Below, one piece after another: positions 24,241-35,358 of a stretch of 64,000 nucleotides of DNA (its first letter is position 1; the number at the start of each line of letters is the position of its first letter). The position numbers and the translations under genes were made by a program. Source of the stretch: Verticillium longisporum (taxonomy: Eukaryota > Ascomycota > Sordariomycetes > Glomerellales > Plectosphaerellaceae); the NCBI GenBank assembly GCA_019188255.1, contig JAETXT010000002.1, positions 2,790,001 through 2,854,000 on the forward strand, written 5' to 3'. The notes under the pieces were generated by a model that worked only from the letters and a program-made list of their open reading frames with translations, searched no databases and was not told the DNA's origin.

Positions 24241-24448
24241 AGACGCTTTTAACTTGCAGCTTCACCGCTATCCGATCAAAACCATCCCTCGAAGTGACTG
24301 ATGGGCTTGGGACTTTGACAACGTACGCTCTGGGAACCTCCCGTCCGTCGACGGTGATGCCAACCACGCCGCAGCCGACAATGTCGGGATGGGTGAATGG
24401 AACCGCCTCCAGCTCCATGGGTGCAACTTGGAAGCTGTGCACCTTCAA
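24241..24448 (-). pseudogene. Relic of an adenylate-forming (acyl/aryl-CoA ligase) C-terminal domain
   Basis: The minus strand encodes FQVAPMELEAVPFTHPDIVG, then VVGITVDGREVPRAYVV, which is the core of the C-terminal lid domain of 4-coumarate-CoA-ligase-like enzymes. The intact gene at 52510-54332 has the same landmarks (LQVAPAELEAVLLENEHIA and GEEKPRAYV). After about 70 residues the resemblance fades: the KHKRL-type segment is degraded and the catalytic Lys region (SGKIQRK in the intact gene) is absent. There is no A-domain core upstream (24450-24930). So this is a broken fragment, probably left after repeat activity in the neighbouring island. Confidence 0.75.
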
Positions 24449-24937
24449 GTTTTCTTTCGTTCAGTCTAGAATGTGACTGCTACTGTTACGGGTCAGACCC
24501 GTCAGTGCAGAGGCCTGGGCTTGGTACTCCTATGAATGCAGCTCAATCGAATACACCCGTTGATTCAATGCGTATTGTTTTGGCTCAATTGGATACCTGT
24601 GGCGCAATTCATCTTACGGTTGTATAAGATCTACCAGTCATTTCTCCTAGGGCCAGTCCGTAACAGTTACAAAATGGTCGCCAGAAGTGGACATGAGCAA
24701 TATTGCCAGTTCTAATCCAACTCGTTTTCTCCCCATCCGCTGCTCTTGCCTTTGTTCCCTCAGAGTTATTGCGGGGTCCATTCACAACAGGCCGGCCGAA
24801 ATGCTAAAGTTCACCTTGCTAATTGGCCTGCGTGATTACTTGGGACCCGCTCATCAACAATGGGCGCTGCTTCTCTAGGAAACGCGGGCAAGATCGACAC
24901 GCGAAGATCATTCATGGCGCTGATACAGGTCCGTTGT

Positions 24938-25160
24938 TGAACCAATATTGGGGGGATTGCCTAGGTTGGTGATCACGGTATGGGATTCACCGCTCCGGTG
25001 ATCACGTAAGTTGTGAATCAGATAGATAGAATGAATAAAAAAAATCACAAGTCTTACATCACCAACCCTACCTATTCAGAGCTCTCAGGCACAGCCAAAG
25101 TAATGAATCAGGGTTCACGTAAGCAGTGAAGCCCTCTCAACATCCGTTGTAATTTTCCCC
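24938..25160 (+). repeat. Single, less-mutated unit of the AT-rich tandem repeat seen at the window end
   Basis: The unit begins TTGAACCAATATTGGGG and can be followed in parallel with 63564 onward (TTGAACTAATATTAGAGG). Most differences are C to T or G to A, with this copy keeping the C or G. Shared landmarks include GGATTCACCGCT, AACCCTACCTATT, AGAGCTCT and the GGGTT start of the last segment. This copy lacks about 70 bp of the middle. I cannot tell whether it is an LTR, a MITE or a satellite unit. Confidence 0.7.
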
Positions 25161-25443
25161 AGCCTTGACGAACAACAACCCGATCGCCCGCCCAGAGCTC
25201 TCTTGTCGTTCGTGATAGAAAAGGAGTCAAAGGTGCAGTTCCACAGACGACGGTCCTGACACTTAATATTTTATTTGACGCGTGCCGAGTTCCCGGCAAG
25301 TGCCGAAATGATTGGCGGAGAAGCGATGAAGTCCGTGTTTAGATTTTCTGAACGTGTTGCATCATCATGTCATGATCATATTGTGCCGTTATATGCCTTT
25401 CAACCCGCATCTTCGGGTTTCGAACCATCAAGTCGTTTGTTAT

Positions 25444-25640
25444 TGTCAGGTTGCCCTGCGGAGCCACCGAACAGGGGGCATATTTATGGGCTAAGGACTA
25501 CTAGAACGTGTATATAAGGACTGCGGAGGGCCCTCCAAGCTGCGGAGGGCCAGAATTCAGATGTATTCCAACCCCCTACCTACTATCTATTGCCTGCGGA
25601 CCACGTGTGGAAGACCTCTTCACTCTGCTCTAAACCAAGC
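25444..25640 (-). repeat. LTR-like repeat, copy A
   Basis: Starts TGTCAGG on the plus strand. Its reverse complement matches copies at 28729-29181 and 29849-30028: AGCAGAGTGAAGAGG, GTCCGCAGGCAAT, CTGAATT, GGCCCTCCGCAG, a TTATATA segment, and the end CCTGACA. TG...CA ends and about 190-bp length suggest a solo LTR or a short non-autonomous element; no transposase or polymerase is nearby. Confidence 0.7.
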
Positions 25641-25646
25641 ACTGAC

Positions 25647-25694
25647 ACTCAGGCAAAGCCAAAGCTACAAACAGGGTCACGTAAGCAGGGGCCA
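25647..25694 (+). repeat. Short second copy of part of the 24.9-kb repeat
   Basis: About 48 bp resembling 25082-25133: CTCAGGC, AGCCAAAG, CAGGG, TCACGTAAGCAG in the same order and orientation. It abuts LTR-like copy A, so copy A may have inserted into, or been bounded by, the other element. Confidence 0.55.
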
Positions 25695-25922
25695 GTTCGA
25701 AAATTCTAGGTAATTATTTTAATATGGATGAAGTACGAATATGTATTCAATCTAGCTATTGTTAGGATGTCATTGAAGTATCGGACGACCAATTTTCGTT
25801 AGGGCCTTATCATAGTAATCAACTACAACGGACTACTAGAATCACCCTGGTTCCGCGAACCGACGATTTAGTTGAACTTCTGTAGATGCAATCTTTTTCC
25901 TGATTCGTTCACACCTTCTCAT

Positions 25923-27804
25923 CTACTTTCGTGGCTTTAGAATGACCCTCCATTTGCCCGTGTGAAACTGCATGGTAATGAACTGACGAAAGTCAATATG
26001 CTGTCCAGGGACCTCAACTATATCATATCTGGACAGAAGATTGGCTGCAACCATTCTCATTTCAGCCCAGGCGAAGCTTCGAAGAAAGTTCAAGTTAGTA
26101 TCAACTACGCCTTTTAGACATTGAATGACGTACTTGATTCCTATACAAGAGTGTCTGCCGGCAGAAAATGGAAAGTACGCTGTGATACTTGAAGATAAAG
26201 TTAGCCTTAACTAATTTTGTTATGAGATTTTGGACATACTCAGCGGCAGAGATATCACCCCTTTGATCATCCGGCAGCCATCTCTCCGGGATGAAACTCA
26301 ATGGTTCTGGCCAATATCTCTCGTCTCGATGTAGGTCTCGGTAGGAAGCCGAAACTACCGTATGCGGAGGCAAATCGTAGCCCATCAAATTGATCCACTG
26401 ATCACCGGTTCGCCGGCCCATCTCGGACGCAATAGGATGCAAGCGGAGATTTTCCTTGATGCAAGCCTCAAGATACTGGTATTCTGGACTGCTTCGGACA
26501 GCTTTGCTTACCACAATATCCCCGAGGTCATGGGGGTCCTTAGGCGGGAGTGATGCTAGGAGCTTGGAACGCACACGAGGATTGCGCGCTAGTTCCAAGA
26601 ATAGGCATGCGATAGTCCCGGATGTGGTTTCGGAGCCAGCTAAGAGGATCTCGGACATTTGGTCCAACACATCGCGAGAGCTCATAGTCTCTTCTGTGTC
26701 CGGCCTCCTGCCATTCTCAACGAGGTACTGGAGAAGATCTGGAGAAGAGCTTTCCTTGCCCCCTGTGCGTTGTTTCATGATCGAATCGATGGCCTTATTG
26801 AGTCAGTGCTGCGAGAGCAATGAGATCAACGCACGCCAGTGTGGCCGTCATACCGTTGTCATTTGCTTGGGCCAGTCGAAATTGACGTTCAAGCCAATAC
26901 TTCGCAGGACTCTCTTGACGTAAACATACTGAAAATTGTTATAAAGACTTATAGCGGCTCGACAAAGCTTGCTCTTCATACCTTATACCTGTCTGCCAGG
27001 CCATCGAAGATGGCTCTTGGGATAGATCTCCAGATCTCATCCATGTACGTGTCACCTGATGAACTCTTTGGGTTCACCTGCCCAAAGCCTCTGCTGAAGG
27101 CGCTTTCACCCATTCTATTACCAGAAGGAATTAGCAAAAGGACATTCAGACGGTCCGTAAACCGAACTGCACCCACATGTCAAGAGCAGCCTTATGGAGA
27201 TCGTCCATCAGATCTGTCTCAATTGCTTGCTCAGCTATCGGATGTTTCATCAGACGCTTTTTGTATTGTTCGAGGAGATCCCTCATAACGCCCTGGAAGA
27301 CGAGCTCCAGATTGTCCACATAGCCCACAGTGAAGGCTGGCGACAGGAACCGCTTCAGACGCTTATGGGGATGGAATCGGCTAGAAAGTTTTAATTAGCC
27401 AGAGTTTGTCCATATCTTTCTCGGTTAGCTCAAAGAAATGGCTTCTGTTCTACTCACATCTCGCCAAAAAGACCAGGGCTCTTTCTGTCTCGGGAGATTT
27501 CGGCATACATGGCTACTTTTGGCAGGTCTACAGTTGACAATATTCGTTTGAGAGAGTCTTTATCCGAAACCCAAATATGTCTAGGGCCCAGACGAAAGAT
27601 TGGACCATACTTATCATGACTCTTCTCTACTAGCTTCCAGATTTCTCCCGTGGAAAAAAGGTATCGCAAGTGGAGAGTTGTCAGCGGGGCGTACCATGGT
27701 CCTGGTACTTTCCGAAGCGGGGAGCGAAGAGCTTGGAAAATATGCAAGGCCTTGATGACAAGAATCATGCATATGACCACAAGTCCGAGAAAAAGATACC
27801 GCAT
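25923..27804 (-). CDS. Cytochrome P450 monooxygenase (seven exons)
   Basis: Exons 27804-27458, 27380-27177, 27114-26982, 26928-26854, 26793-26240, 26187-26134 and 26076-25923 total 507 codons, closing the frame exactly (506 residues). An N-terminal anchor (YLFLGLVVICMILVIKALHI) is followed by the proline hinge KVPGPWYAP. The C-helix region has FHPHKRLKR, and an intron splits DIMGESAFS. The I-helix has LAGSETTSG, the K-helix ENLR, the PERF-type FIPERW, and the haem loop FSAGRHSCIG with axial Cys near 452. Every catalytic landmark is intact despite AT-rich, repeat-filled surroundings. It resembles the benzoate-4-monooxygenase-like and secondary-metabolite P450s; substrate unknown. It acts at the ER membrane with a P450 reductase encoded elsewhere. 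Confidence 0.9.
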
Positions 27805-28339
27805 TTTGAGGATTCCGGGGATGTGTTTTTGGACAATGGGGAGTGCTGGGTCCTGCTTGACAAGTTACTAGGCCAGGCAGTCCTTTTAAAGCCAGAAAGC
27901 AACCCTTTTCTTTGAGGCCTTGTAGATTTTATACGGGGTGACCACCGCCTAGTTCGACTCGGGCTGCCACGGGTGCACTCAGCCTAAGTGGGCGGCATAA
28001 ACTCAGTTAAACAAACGTTGATAAGTTCTTACCAATGCATTTTATGTCACCTCTTAGAAGCTGCTCCTGACTGACTCAGACATGATAGAAAGGTTTTGAG
28101 CAATTCAAACAAGAGTGAGGCCCAGGTCGTTCTTCAAGATTATAGGAGCTAGATTTCCATGACGGAAGTCCTAATGCCAGATTGACCATATAACTGGGCT
28201 GAATCGGGATAATTACTACCAGAAGAACCCAGTTACTGGCCCTATGAGAACTCTGGGCGTCTTCGGAGCTGGAACTTAAATACGTTGATTTAAAGTTAGC
28301 ACTCAGCCAGTAAATAGTAAAATTTGCACGCATATTTAT

Positions 28340-28830
28340 CCAGTATCCGGGTTATGCTTTTAGAGATAGAGGAAAAGTTATTTTTAGTAGCACTATAGCT
28401 AATATAGGGCCTGGGTCCAATAGAGTTACGAATCCTATAGTTGAAATATAGCCTTTCGTAAGAAACTCTATAAATAACGCTAAGCCTTATATAAGATTAT
28501 AGCAAAGGTATACCTGAACCTAAATTTCTTATACTATAAAAAGTATAGTATATATATGAGGAGGTATTCTACTTATAGGTTTAATATAAATTAATCTACT
28601 ATAGAACTAGGGTTTTTCTATTACCTATTTACTAAATCTCTCCTATAAAAAGAACCTTTATTATATACTCTAGGGTTAATTCTAAGGGACTTCTAGCTAA
28701 GGCTTATTTTTTTTAGCTTATTATTAGTACGTAATTTAGAATAGAGTAAAGAGGTCTTCTATATATAGTCTATAGATAATAGATAATAGGTACTATAGTA
28801 TATAGTAAGTTTCAATCATTTAACGAGTAC
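28340..28830. repeat. AT-rich, RIP-like block
   Basis: Roughly 490 bp dominated by TA dinucleotides (for example TATAGTATATAGTA) with stops in all frames, in sharp contrast to the GC-richer flanks. The part from 28729 aligns with LTR-like copies A and C when C-to-T and G-to-A changes are allowed, as expected for RIP. Confidence 0.65.
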
Positions 28831-29181
28831 CGACTAGGGAGCCGACTAGGGGGCCCATTATTCATCGACTTCCCCATCGACTACCCTAGCATCTTATCTA
28901 TATCTCATTAGCTCGTTAACTAGCTTTATTAAGGTAGTATAATTTTATATAAGGAAAGGAAAGTTAGCTTTTATACCTTCTAAGCATGCCCTATAAGCAG
29001 GGTTTATCGATACCTTACAGGCTATCGAAACTTTTGCCTCTGACCATGTATAGGGGTATAATATATCTGAATTCTCCCTCCGCAGCTTAGAGGGCCCTCC
29101 GCAGTCCTTATATATACGTTCTCGTAGCCCTTAGCCCCTAATTGGCCCCCCTGTTCGGTGGCTTCGCAGGGCCACCTGACA
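28729..29181 (+). repeat. LTR-like repeat, copy B, split by an insertion
   Basis: The left part (28729-28800) is a RIP-like version of the AGCAGAGTGAAGAGG...GTCCGCAGGCAAT segment; the right part (about 29056-29181) keeps the GC-rich end with CTCCGCAGC, GGGCCCTCCGCAGTCC and terminal CCTGACA. Between them lie about 255 bp found in neither copy A nor copy C, starting near TTTCAATCATTTAACG. So a second element seems to have inserted into this one. The two halves differ strongly in mutation load. Confidence 0.65.
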
Positions 29182-29848
29182 CTCATCGAGCCTTATAAGA
29201 AAACTCTGTCATACATTCCACTTTCGAGGGGCGGTCACTCCAAGCCATGCTACCTATATACTCTGATTATCTTCCGGTCTCTTCCGGTCATACTCTAAAT
29301 GCATGTTCATGACTATCGCTGGTCGTATCATGCCTGGCAAAAAGTCCGCAACAACGTAACGTGAATGGCTTAAAAGTGAGTTTCGCTGAAACTAGATAAT
29401 AGCAACAGTCTTTCTCTCCGGGTACCGATATTCTCCATATATACGACCTCTTCAAGCTTCCGCTTCGTAAATTCATCCTCATGACGTTGATTAATCTGAA
29501 CCTGACAGCATCAGCGGATATCAAGCTCACATCGTCCTGCGTAAACATCTGTTTTTTTCCATTCATCAATGACACGATCATGTTTCCGGGTCCCGACTGA
29601 GCGGGCTTTATCAGACCACTAGTTAACTCTATCTCATCTCTTGCGCGCTCGGGAAGACCGTTACTTGGAAGGTCTCGATGGCCATACATTTTAGCACTGT
29701 TTGGGCTAGCTGGCGCAGATGAAGAACGTGAGTAAAGACTGGACCCAGTCGAACAGCAAGCCCGCTGCGCTCTAATCAACGAAAGATGTCTAACGGTTGA
29801 TCAGCCCTCTAGAGCGGTTCCCAGTTGGGTATCGGATCATAGTATCAA
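29182..29848. other. Spacer between repeat copies B and C
   Basis: A 163-residue open frame runs on the minus strand (29288-29779), but it resembles no family I know, contains no clear splice signals and sits between two repeat copies. I do not call it a gene. Confidence 0.4.
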
Positions 29849-30028
29849 AGCATGGGGTTGAGCAGAGTGAAGAGGCCTTCTGCACTAGGTCCGCAGGCAA
29901 TGGATAATAGGTATGGGGGTAGGGCACGTCTGAATTATGGCCCTCCGCAACACTTATATACGACTTCTCGTAGTCTCTAGCCTCTAACCAGCCCCTCTGT
30001 TTCATGGCCCCGTAGGGGCCTCCTGACA
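29849..30028 (+). repeat. LTR-like repeat, copy C
   Basis: From AGCATGGGGTTGAGCAGAG to the terminal CCTGACA. Same orientation as copy B, opposite to copy A. It keeps GTCCGCAGGCAAT and GGCCCTCCGCAAC but differs at many single bases, so it is an old copy. Confidence 0.65.
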
Positions 30029-31099
30029 CATAGGTTACAGGCCTCGAATTAAGTTAGTCAGTCAAGACAGGTGCTCCGAGTGTAACCGATTCTTTAGACG
30101 CAGCCGAGATACTATCCTTTTCAACTACAGTTTTTACGACGACTGAGGCAGGGAGGGTAAGATGTTGGCAAAACTTGAACTTCCAGCAGAGACAGCAACC
30201 ATGCCAGCATCAATTGATTTGTACATGCAGCGGCACATGGCAGCCTTGGAAAAGAGAACAGCCAGCGCAGCGGCTTGCTCGTCAAGCATTGGCTCGCCGC
30301 CGAACATGACCGTTGACATGAGCGGGAACCTTTCGTCTCTGGGTCAGCAGTAAGAAGCCATGCAAGCCAGAGAGGCTACAGTTGATGAGACGGCGGTGAA
30401 TCAACACATTTAGAGGAGGTGTTCCCCTTGCCCCTCTGACAGTGCCTCTCTCCCTTTGAAGGCTGCCAGGTCCTATCAATAATTCAAACCCCGGACATCA
30501 CAAGCCATATTTCCTCGAGGTAACGAACCCTGTCACTCAATACTTCAGAAAGTCTTATCTGCAGAGGCAGCCTCATTCATGCTAAACATTCCCGTTTTTA
30601 CTCCAGCGTTCCAGCCAGTCTCAGCCATGCCGCTCCCCGGATCTCAAATTTGTCTGTTTTTCGGATGGTCGTGCGGCGTCGCTTCAGGAGTTTTGTACAT
30701 TGATCTTCGCGTGGTATCCGCGGGACTCGACTGGACTGCGAGAGGCTGATGATGGAGTGGCGGTGGGGGATCTGCTAACAGCCGTTGCTCCGTTCGTTCT
30801 GATGGGGGAAAATGAAGCGTAAGTATCACTTGGTATTCATGAACGGTAGCCCGTCAACCCAAAACCCTCACATCATGATCCATGAGACTGCGCATCTAGT
30901 AAGTGCCGTAGGCTGCGCTCTGCGAACTAGAAGTCGGCCGTGGGCACCTACGCCCCAACATCTACGTTATTGATTCCCCGGATTCCGGACTGGAAGAGCC
31001 AACAACGATATTTAGTTGAACACATCAAAGGTATTAATCTTCACCCACGTTGGCGGTTCCTACCCCCCTTCGCCCTAGTTAGGGCTGAGGGCGCTGCTG
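30029..31099. other. Gene-poor flank of the repeat island
   Basis: Frames of about 60 residues lie on both strands at 30134-30353, with no recognisable domain. I see no RNA gene. This is the downstream flank of the deaminase relic. Confidence 0.45.
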
Positions 31100-32773
31100 C
31101 TAGACTGCCGTCCCTGGCGTGTTCGAGCTATCAAATCTTTCCTCGTCAACATCCTCCCAATTGCCGTCGTCGTCATTCGGCCAGCCGTAACCCCTAAAAC
31201 CCGCCAATAAGCGACCCGAGCTACGCCCAAGAACGTGCGAACGCCCCGCGTCCACGAAATGCGACAACGCCGACCCCATGGTCCTTGAATCGGTGCGCGA
31301 GTCGTTCCTCTTGCCCTGTGGCAGCTTCTGCTTGACGATGCTCAGGGTGTCGTGCTGCATCTTCTCCATGATTTCGTCAAGCAACTCCTCCCGGAGCTTG
31401 GCTGCATCGCTGCCCTGGCACTCGTAGAGGTCGGGCAGGCGCCACTTAGGGTAAGCATTCATATGGGACGGCTGCACTTGGAAATCGTTGTCGGTGTCGC
31501 TGAAGTAGTAGTGACAGAGCCGGCAGGGTGGCTTGCTGGTCCCCATGAACATGGAGTCGTTCCAGTACTCATCAGCCTCAACGGTGCCATTCCGGACAAG
31601 AAAGCTGTGCAGTAGGACCTCGCAGTGCATGACAAGCTTCATTGACTTCTGAGGCAGTTCTTTCAGAACGTTTTCGTCCAGCCCAAACTCCCGAAGTGTC
31701 TCGAGATGATCGCGGTACTCATCCATGTTCATGTCGGGGAACGCCACCTGGATCGCCTGATCAGACTCGGGATGAGGTTTTGGCAGAGAGAGCTTGGGCG
31801 GACGGTCTGAAGGGATGAAGTTCACGGTAATGCCGTTGAACATCTCAGGCCAATCCTTCGATGCTTTGTAGATGCACTCGGCGGCCTGACGGTACGAATG
31901 GAGGCGCCCAAAGTAGTGACGTAGCTCGCACCAAGCACGCGAAATTCCGGTGTTGCTGTCGTGCGTGCGCTCATCCATAGTCATACTGAAGCTGCTCTCC
32001 CTCATGGCATGGATGGCCTTTATGAGAGTCTCGCAGTCTCGGAGGACTACATCATTTCGTCAGCTCAGCAGTCATCCCAGATGTTTGTTGTAGCTTAGGT
32101 CGCCAACTCACATTTGTTTCTTGCGTTTTCTCCAGCCAACATGTCGTGGGAGAACTTGGCCCGGTCATGAACTTGTTTCAGCTGCTGGAGGACGACGGAT
32201 TCTTCAAAGATCAGTGGCGTGTCTTGCGCAAAATAAGAACGATAACTCACGGCTGTGCCCATTGTGCTGCCTAGACAACTCGATGCACTCTTCGATGAGC
32301 GCTGCAACACGCTTGATGTAGTACTCCACTTTCGGGAAGCCGAACTCTTAAGGCTCGCCAAAGGATTTGCTTCGGCATCGCCTTCTCGCCAAGCCCCTGG
32401 GGGTTCTTCCCAACATATTCGAGTAGCTCAGTGAGGAACTTCATTGTGCCCTTGAGCTCAATTTCCTTTCGATTGTTGGACGCGAAAAGATACCCCGGGC
32501 CATTAGCTGTCTTGCGAGCAACAACGGCCGTGATGGTGTCGCCGCCCTTCCTGGTACCACAAACTTGGGCAAGCTTACAGAGAAATTTCTGGAAAGAGTT
32601 GAGGTGGTGGCCATTGTCTGGATTTCCGGACGTGTATGAAATTTGTATGAAATTTGTTTCAACTCTTTGCAGCTCTCGTTGACGGCGGAGTGGACGGCGC
32701 AGAGGTAGACGAGCTGGAGGACTTTATCCGAGGTGGCATCGGCAGAGGCACGGTGGTTGGTTGCGGAGGGCAT
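31100..32773 (-). pseudogene. Broken gene for an OTT_1508-type deaminase-fold protein
   Basis: The 3' exon (32046-31100) is open for over 300 residues. It carries the deaminase signature: a zinc-binding MHCEVLLHSF (HxE) and, about 50 residues on, PPCRLCHYYF (CxxC), followed by a YPKWRLPD-like segment. Upstream exons are recognisable (32251 upward, 32201-32112), joined by introns 32202-32250 and 32047-32111 with good splice signals. Two breaks disrupt the front: an exact 11-bp tandem duplication at 32634-32655 and a frame change near 32346-32350 that meets a stop. The likely ATG is at 32773. In fungi this family is expanded and suspected of roles in conflict or nucleic-acid editing; the original activity is not known. 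I call it a pseudogene because a duplication is unlikely to be a base-calling error. Confidence 0.7.
32634..32655. repeat. Exact 11-bp tandem duplication inside the deaminase relic
   Basis: GTATGAAATTT occurs twice in direct succession (32634-32644, 32645-32655). Eleven bases shift the reading frame, and the downstream reading frame lies in the phase expected for a single copy. It therefore looks like the inactivating event. Confidence 0.85.
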
Positions 32774-34370
32774 GATGGGCAGAGGATACGAGGGGATTTC
32801 TGGAGAAGAGTAATAGAAGACTTGAATTCCTTTCGGCAATCAGGGCCTGATGTTGTGTATGGTCTCCGTGATTTCTGCCGGGAGACCATCTGCTTCTTAT
32901 AGACCTGCCTCCCGGTAGACGTGTGCCCGCTTATACACACCTTTCTACAATTCATTGCCAACTTGGTACCTCGATTTATCCCAAGGAGATTGGGCTTCCT
33001 GTGTACCTTCAGTGCCTCGTCATGAACCTCCGAGCTACATGAGAAGGTGGCACACATGCCCTTTACGAACGGCCAATGTCTTGAGCAGGGAGCCTATGAA
33101 TACCATCCCCGGCCGCGCGATGTTCAAATTCTCACGCAAAGGAGTTCAAAACAGGACCATCGGCGAGGATTCGTGCAGGGATGCATGTCAGAATGGCGCA
33201 TGAGCCCTCCAGATGTCCAAAATGGCCATCGGTCAGTCAAGTATGGAATCTCGTCGAGTCGTGGAGAACACGCCGTTTGGTGTTTTGCACCCCATGTGCC
33301 AGCCTGTTCATGTAGATCATGCACTGAGTTGGTCAAATGTATACGTCACGAACATATGCCCCTGGGAGGGAACCACCTCTTTGGTTGGTCATGCCGCCAG
33401 CCTCTGGTTTCATCTTTGGCCTCGCCAATGACGGCTGCAGCCAGACATTCCACCCAGCCGCGGTTGGGGAGCTGCATAGTCGTGGAAGCGCAGGCGTGCG
33501 CATAATTGGGACGCCCGACTAACCGTGGTACACATATTGTGACCCATGCTGATGGTTGTCGAGCGGCCGACTGCGCCTCGATTACGGCAAATATCCTGAC
33601 CCATCAGTCCCCAGCGGAACGCATTGGCAGTGCGATTTGGTTGCAGTCGTTTGAGAGCTGAGAGTCTGACCAAAATTGTTGTGGTTAGACGTACTGACTT
33701 GTTTCTCTGGATCTGGCCCCCGATACCTGGATTTAAATGCAGATCGTTGTTGAAGTTTGATAGGCCGAAGGTCGACCAGTACATATGAATACTTTTAATC
33801 TGTTCTTCAGGATGACAGAGGTTTTTGCCCTCAGCTGGCCAGGCTAAACAGGCATACCAATTTTCCCGCTGGGATGTGTAAGTGGGATTGAAACTATTTT
33901 AGTCTTTGCTCTTTTCTCCCTTTCCAGCTCTTTTTGCTGCCAGTTCTTGTGGTCTCGCACTTCGATGCCATGTCGATCTATTGAGGACCTTTTACCTCGC
34001 TTCGTCTCTTCTTTGCCTGATCAATATTGGAAGAGACTATGAAAGTTCATGCAACCCAGATTTTGGGTCGGGTATGTTCCATCCCCCCCTACGGCGTTGT
34101 ACGGGCCACGCTGACCGTCTGGCTTCTGACCAGCATTTCAGAAAACCATTTGAACAGTAGAACTGCCATCCGCATTACCACTCGGCGGCTTGAGACCCTC
34201 CACACGCCCGCCGCCAACGCCGAACGCCGAACGGCACCGACTGCATCAAACCACTGGTAAGACAAACACCACTTCAGAAGACAACAGCGTCATGTCGGCC
34301 GCCAAACAAGCGAACCTGACCGGCACACAGAGCATAATCACGTACTGCAGACCTCTGACAGAGTTGTAAC
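32774..34370. other. Gene-free region
   Basis: Contains several frames of 60-150 residues, the longest at 33047-33505 plus, none with a domain, plausible splice pattern or codon bias I trust. It lies between two damaged genes. Confidence 0.45.
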
Positions 34371-35358
34371 ATGTCCCGAAAAGGCAAGGAGCGTGACCGA
34401 CACGACGCGTTCAGAGAGTGGGCCGTAGACCCGACTCTCTATGACCAGTACGGAGACAAAGCCGAGTCTTCCATTCCTGTAGGCTGGCCAAGCTCTCTCA
34501 GAGACCTCCCCTACGCGTCGGGCCAGCTATACCAACAATACATTCACCCTCCTGACCTGGCCTTTCCAGACGACTCCTTGGCCCCCGAGGAACTTGCGCT
34601 GATCCAACAGTCATCTGGAATGAAGGAGCCATACCCTGTCGACGATGCATCAAGGCTATAGTCTGGTGGCATAGAGCAGCCAGGCCCGTCGGGCGAGTCA
34701 TCGCTTTCACCCCTGCAACCAAGTTTCGACGTGGAGTTCGGGGACTATATGAATCTCGAAGTCGACGACCTTTCCATTTCCAACCAGCGTGACGAGTCTG
34801 TCTCGTCGTCCTCCCCTTTTGATGCCAACACACATGATGAACCCATGACCATTGCCGGACCTTCGTCCCCCTATTCAGCCTCTGGCAAGCAAAAGCACAA
34901 GTCTTCCTCCTACAGCACGTCCTGTCGCTCCAGAAAGCCCCCTCTAATAAGTCACCGCACAAGGAACGCGTCCAGTGTCAGTGGGAAGGCTGCGGAGAAT
35001 GGTTCCGAATTCCTACGGATCTACAGTGAGTGCAAACACCATTGTGTCTCTGCGCCAGCCTGCTGACCTCCGCCCCCACAGCAAGCACGAACACAAAGTT
35101 CACAGCCCTCACATCGAATGCGTCGCAAGGTTCGTGAACCCGCGACTGCCCTGCCTGGAAATGTACCATACGAAGAAGGACATGCATTGTCATGCCCGCT
35201 CCGCCCATCGCCTCTTTGCTGCTGACCCGGCTAATGGCGTTCCAGCTGAAGGGGGTGAATGCCCGAAGTGTGGCAAGTTTCTTGGTAGAGACGACAATCT
35301 GAAGCGACACATCGACGAGCAGCACAAACAAAAGAAGCGCATCCGTAAAGACACCTGA
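34371..35358 (+). pseudogene. C2H2 zinc-finger protein gene with an in-frame stop and a one-base frame change
   Basis: The first reading frame begins MSRKGKERDRHDAFREW and runs to TAG at 34659-34661; the same frame continues immediately after the stop as an acidic Ser-rich region (VEFGDYMNLEVDDLSISNQ). At the C run 34938-34942 the coding frame moves by one base, and the zinc-finger part starts: CQWEGCGEWF, then across a 55-nt intron (GTGAGT to CACAG) KHEHKVHSPHIEC, CLEMYHTKKDMHCH, and the classical finger CPKCGKF...LKRHIDEQH. Adding one C repairs the second break, as in four other genes here, but not the TAG. A 44-nt intron could remove the TAG, yet its donor would be poor. Either a decayed regulator or a gene with two sequence errors. 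Confidence 0.6.

Noticed and set aside
29288..29779. 163-codon minus-strand frame between repeat copies B and C
   Set aside because: No family resemblance, flanked by repeats and no splice or start context; could be chance.
33047..33505. 152-codon plus-strand frame
   Set aside because: Cys/His-rich but with no spacing of a known finger; overlapping frames on both strands look equally random.
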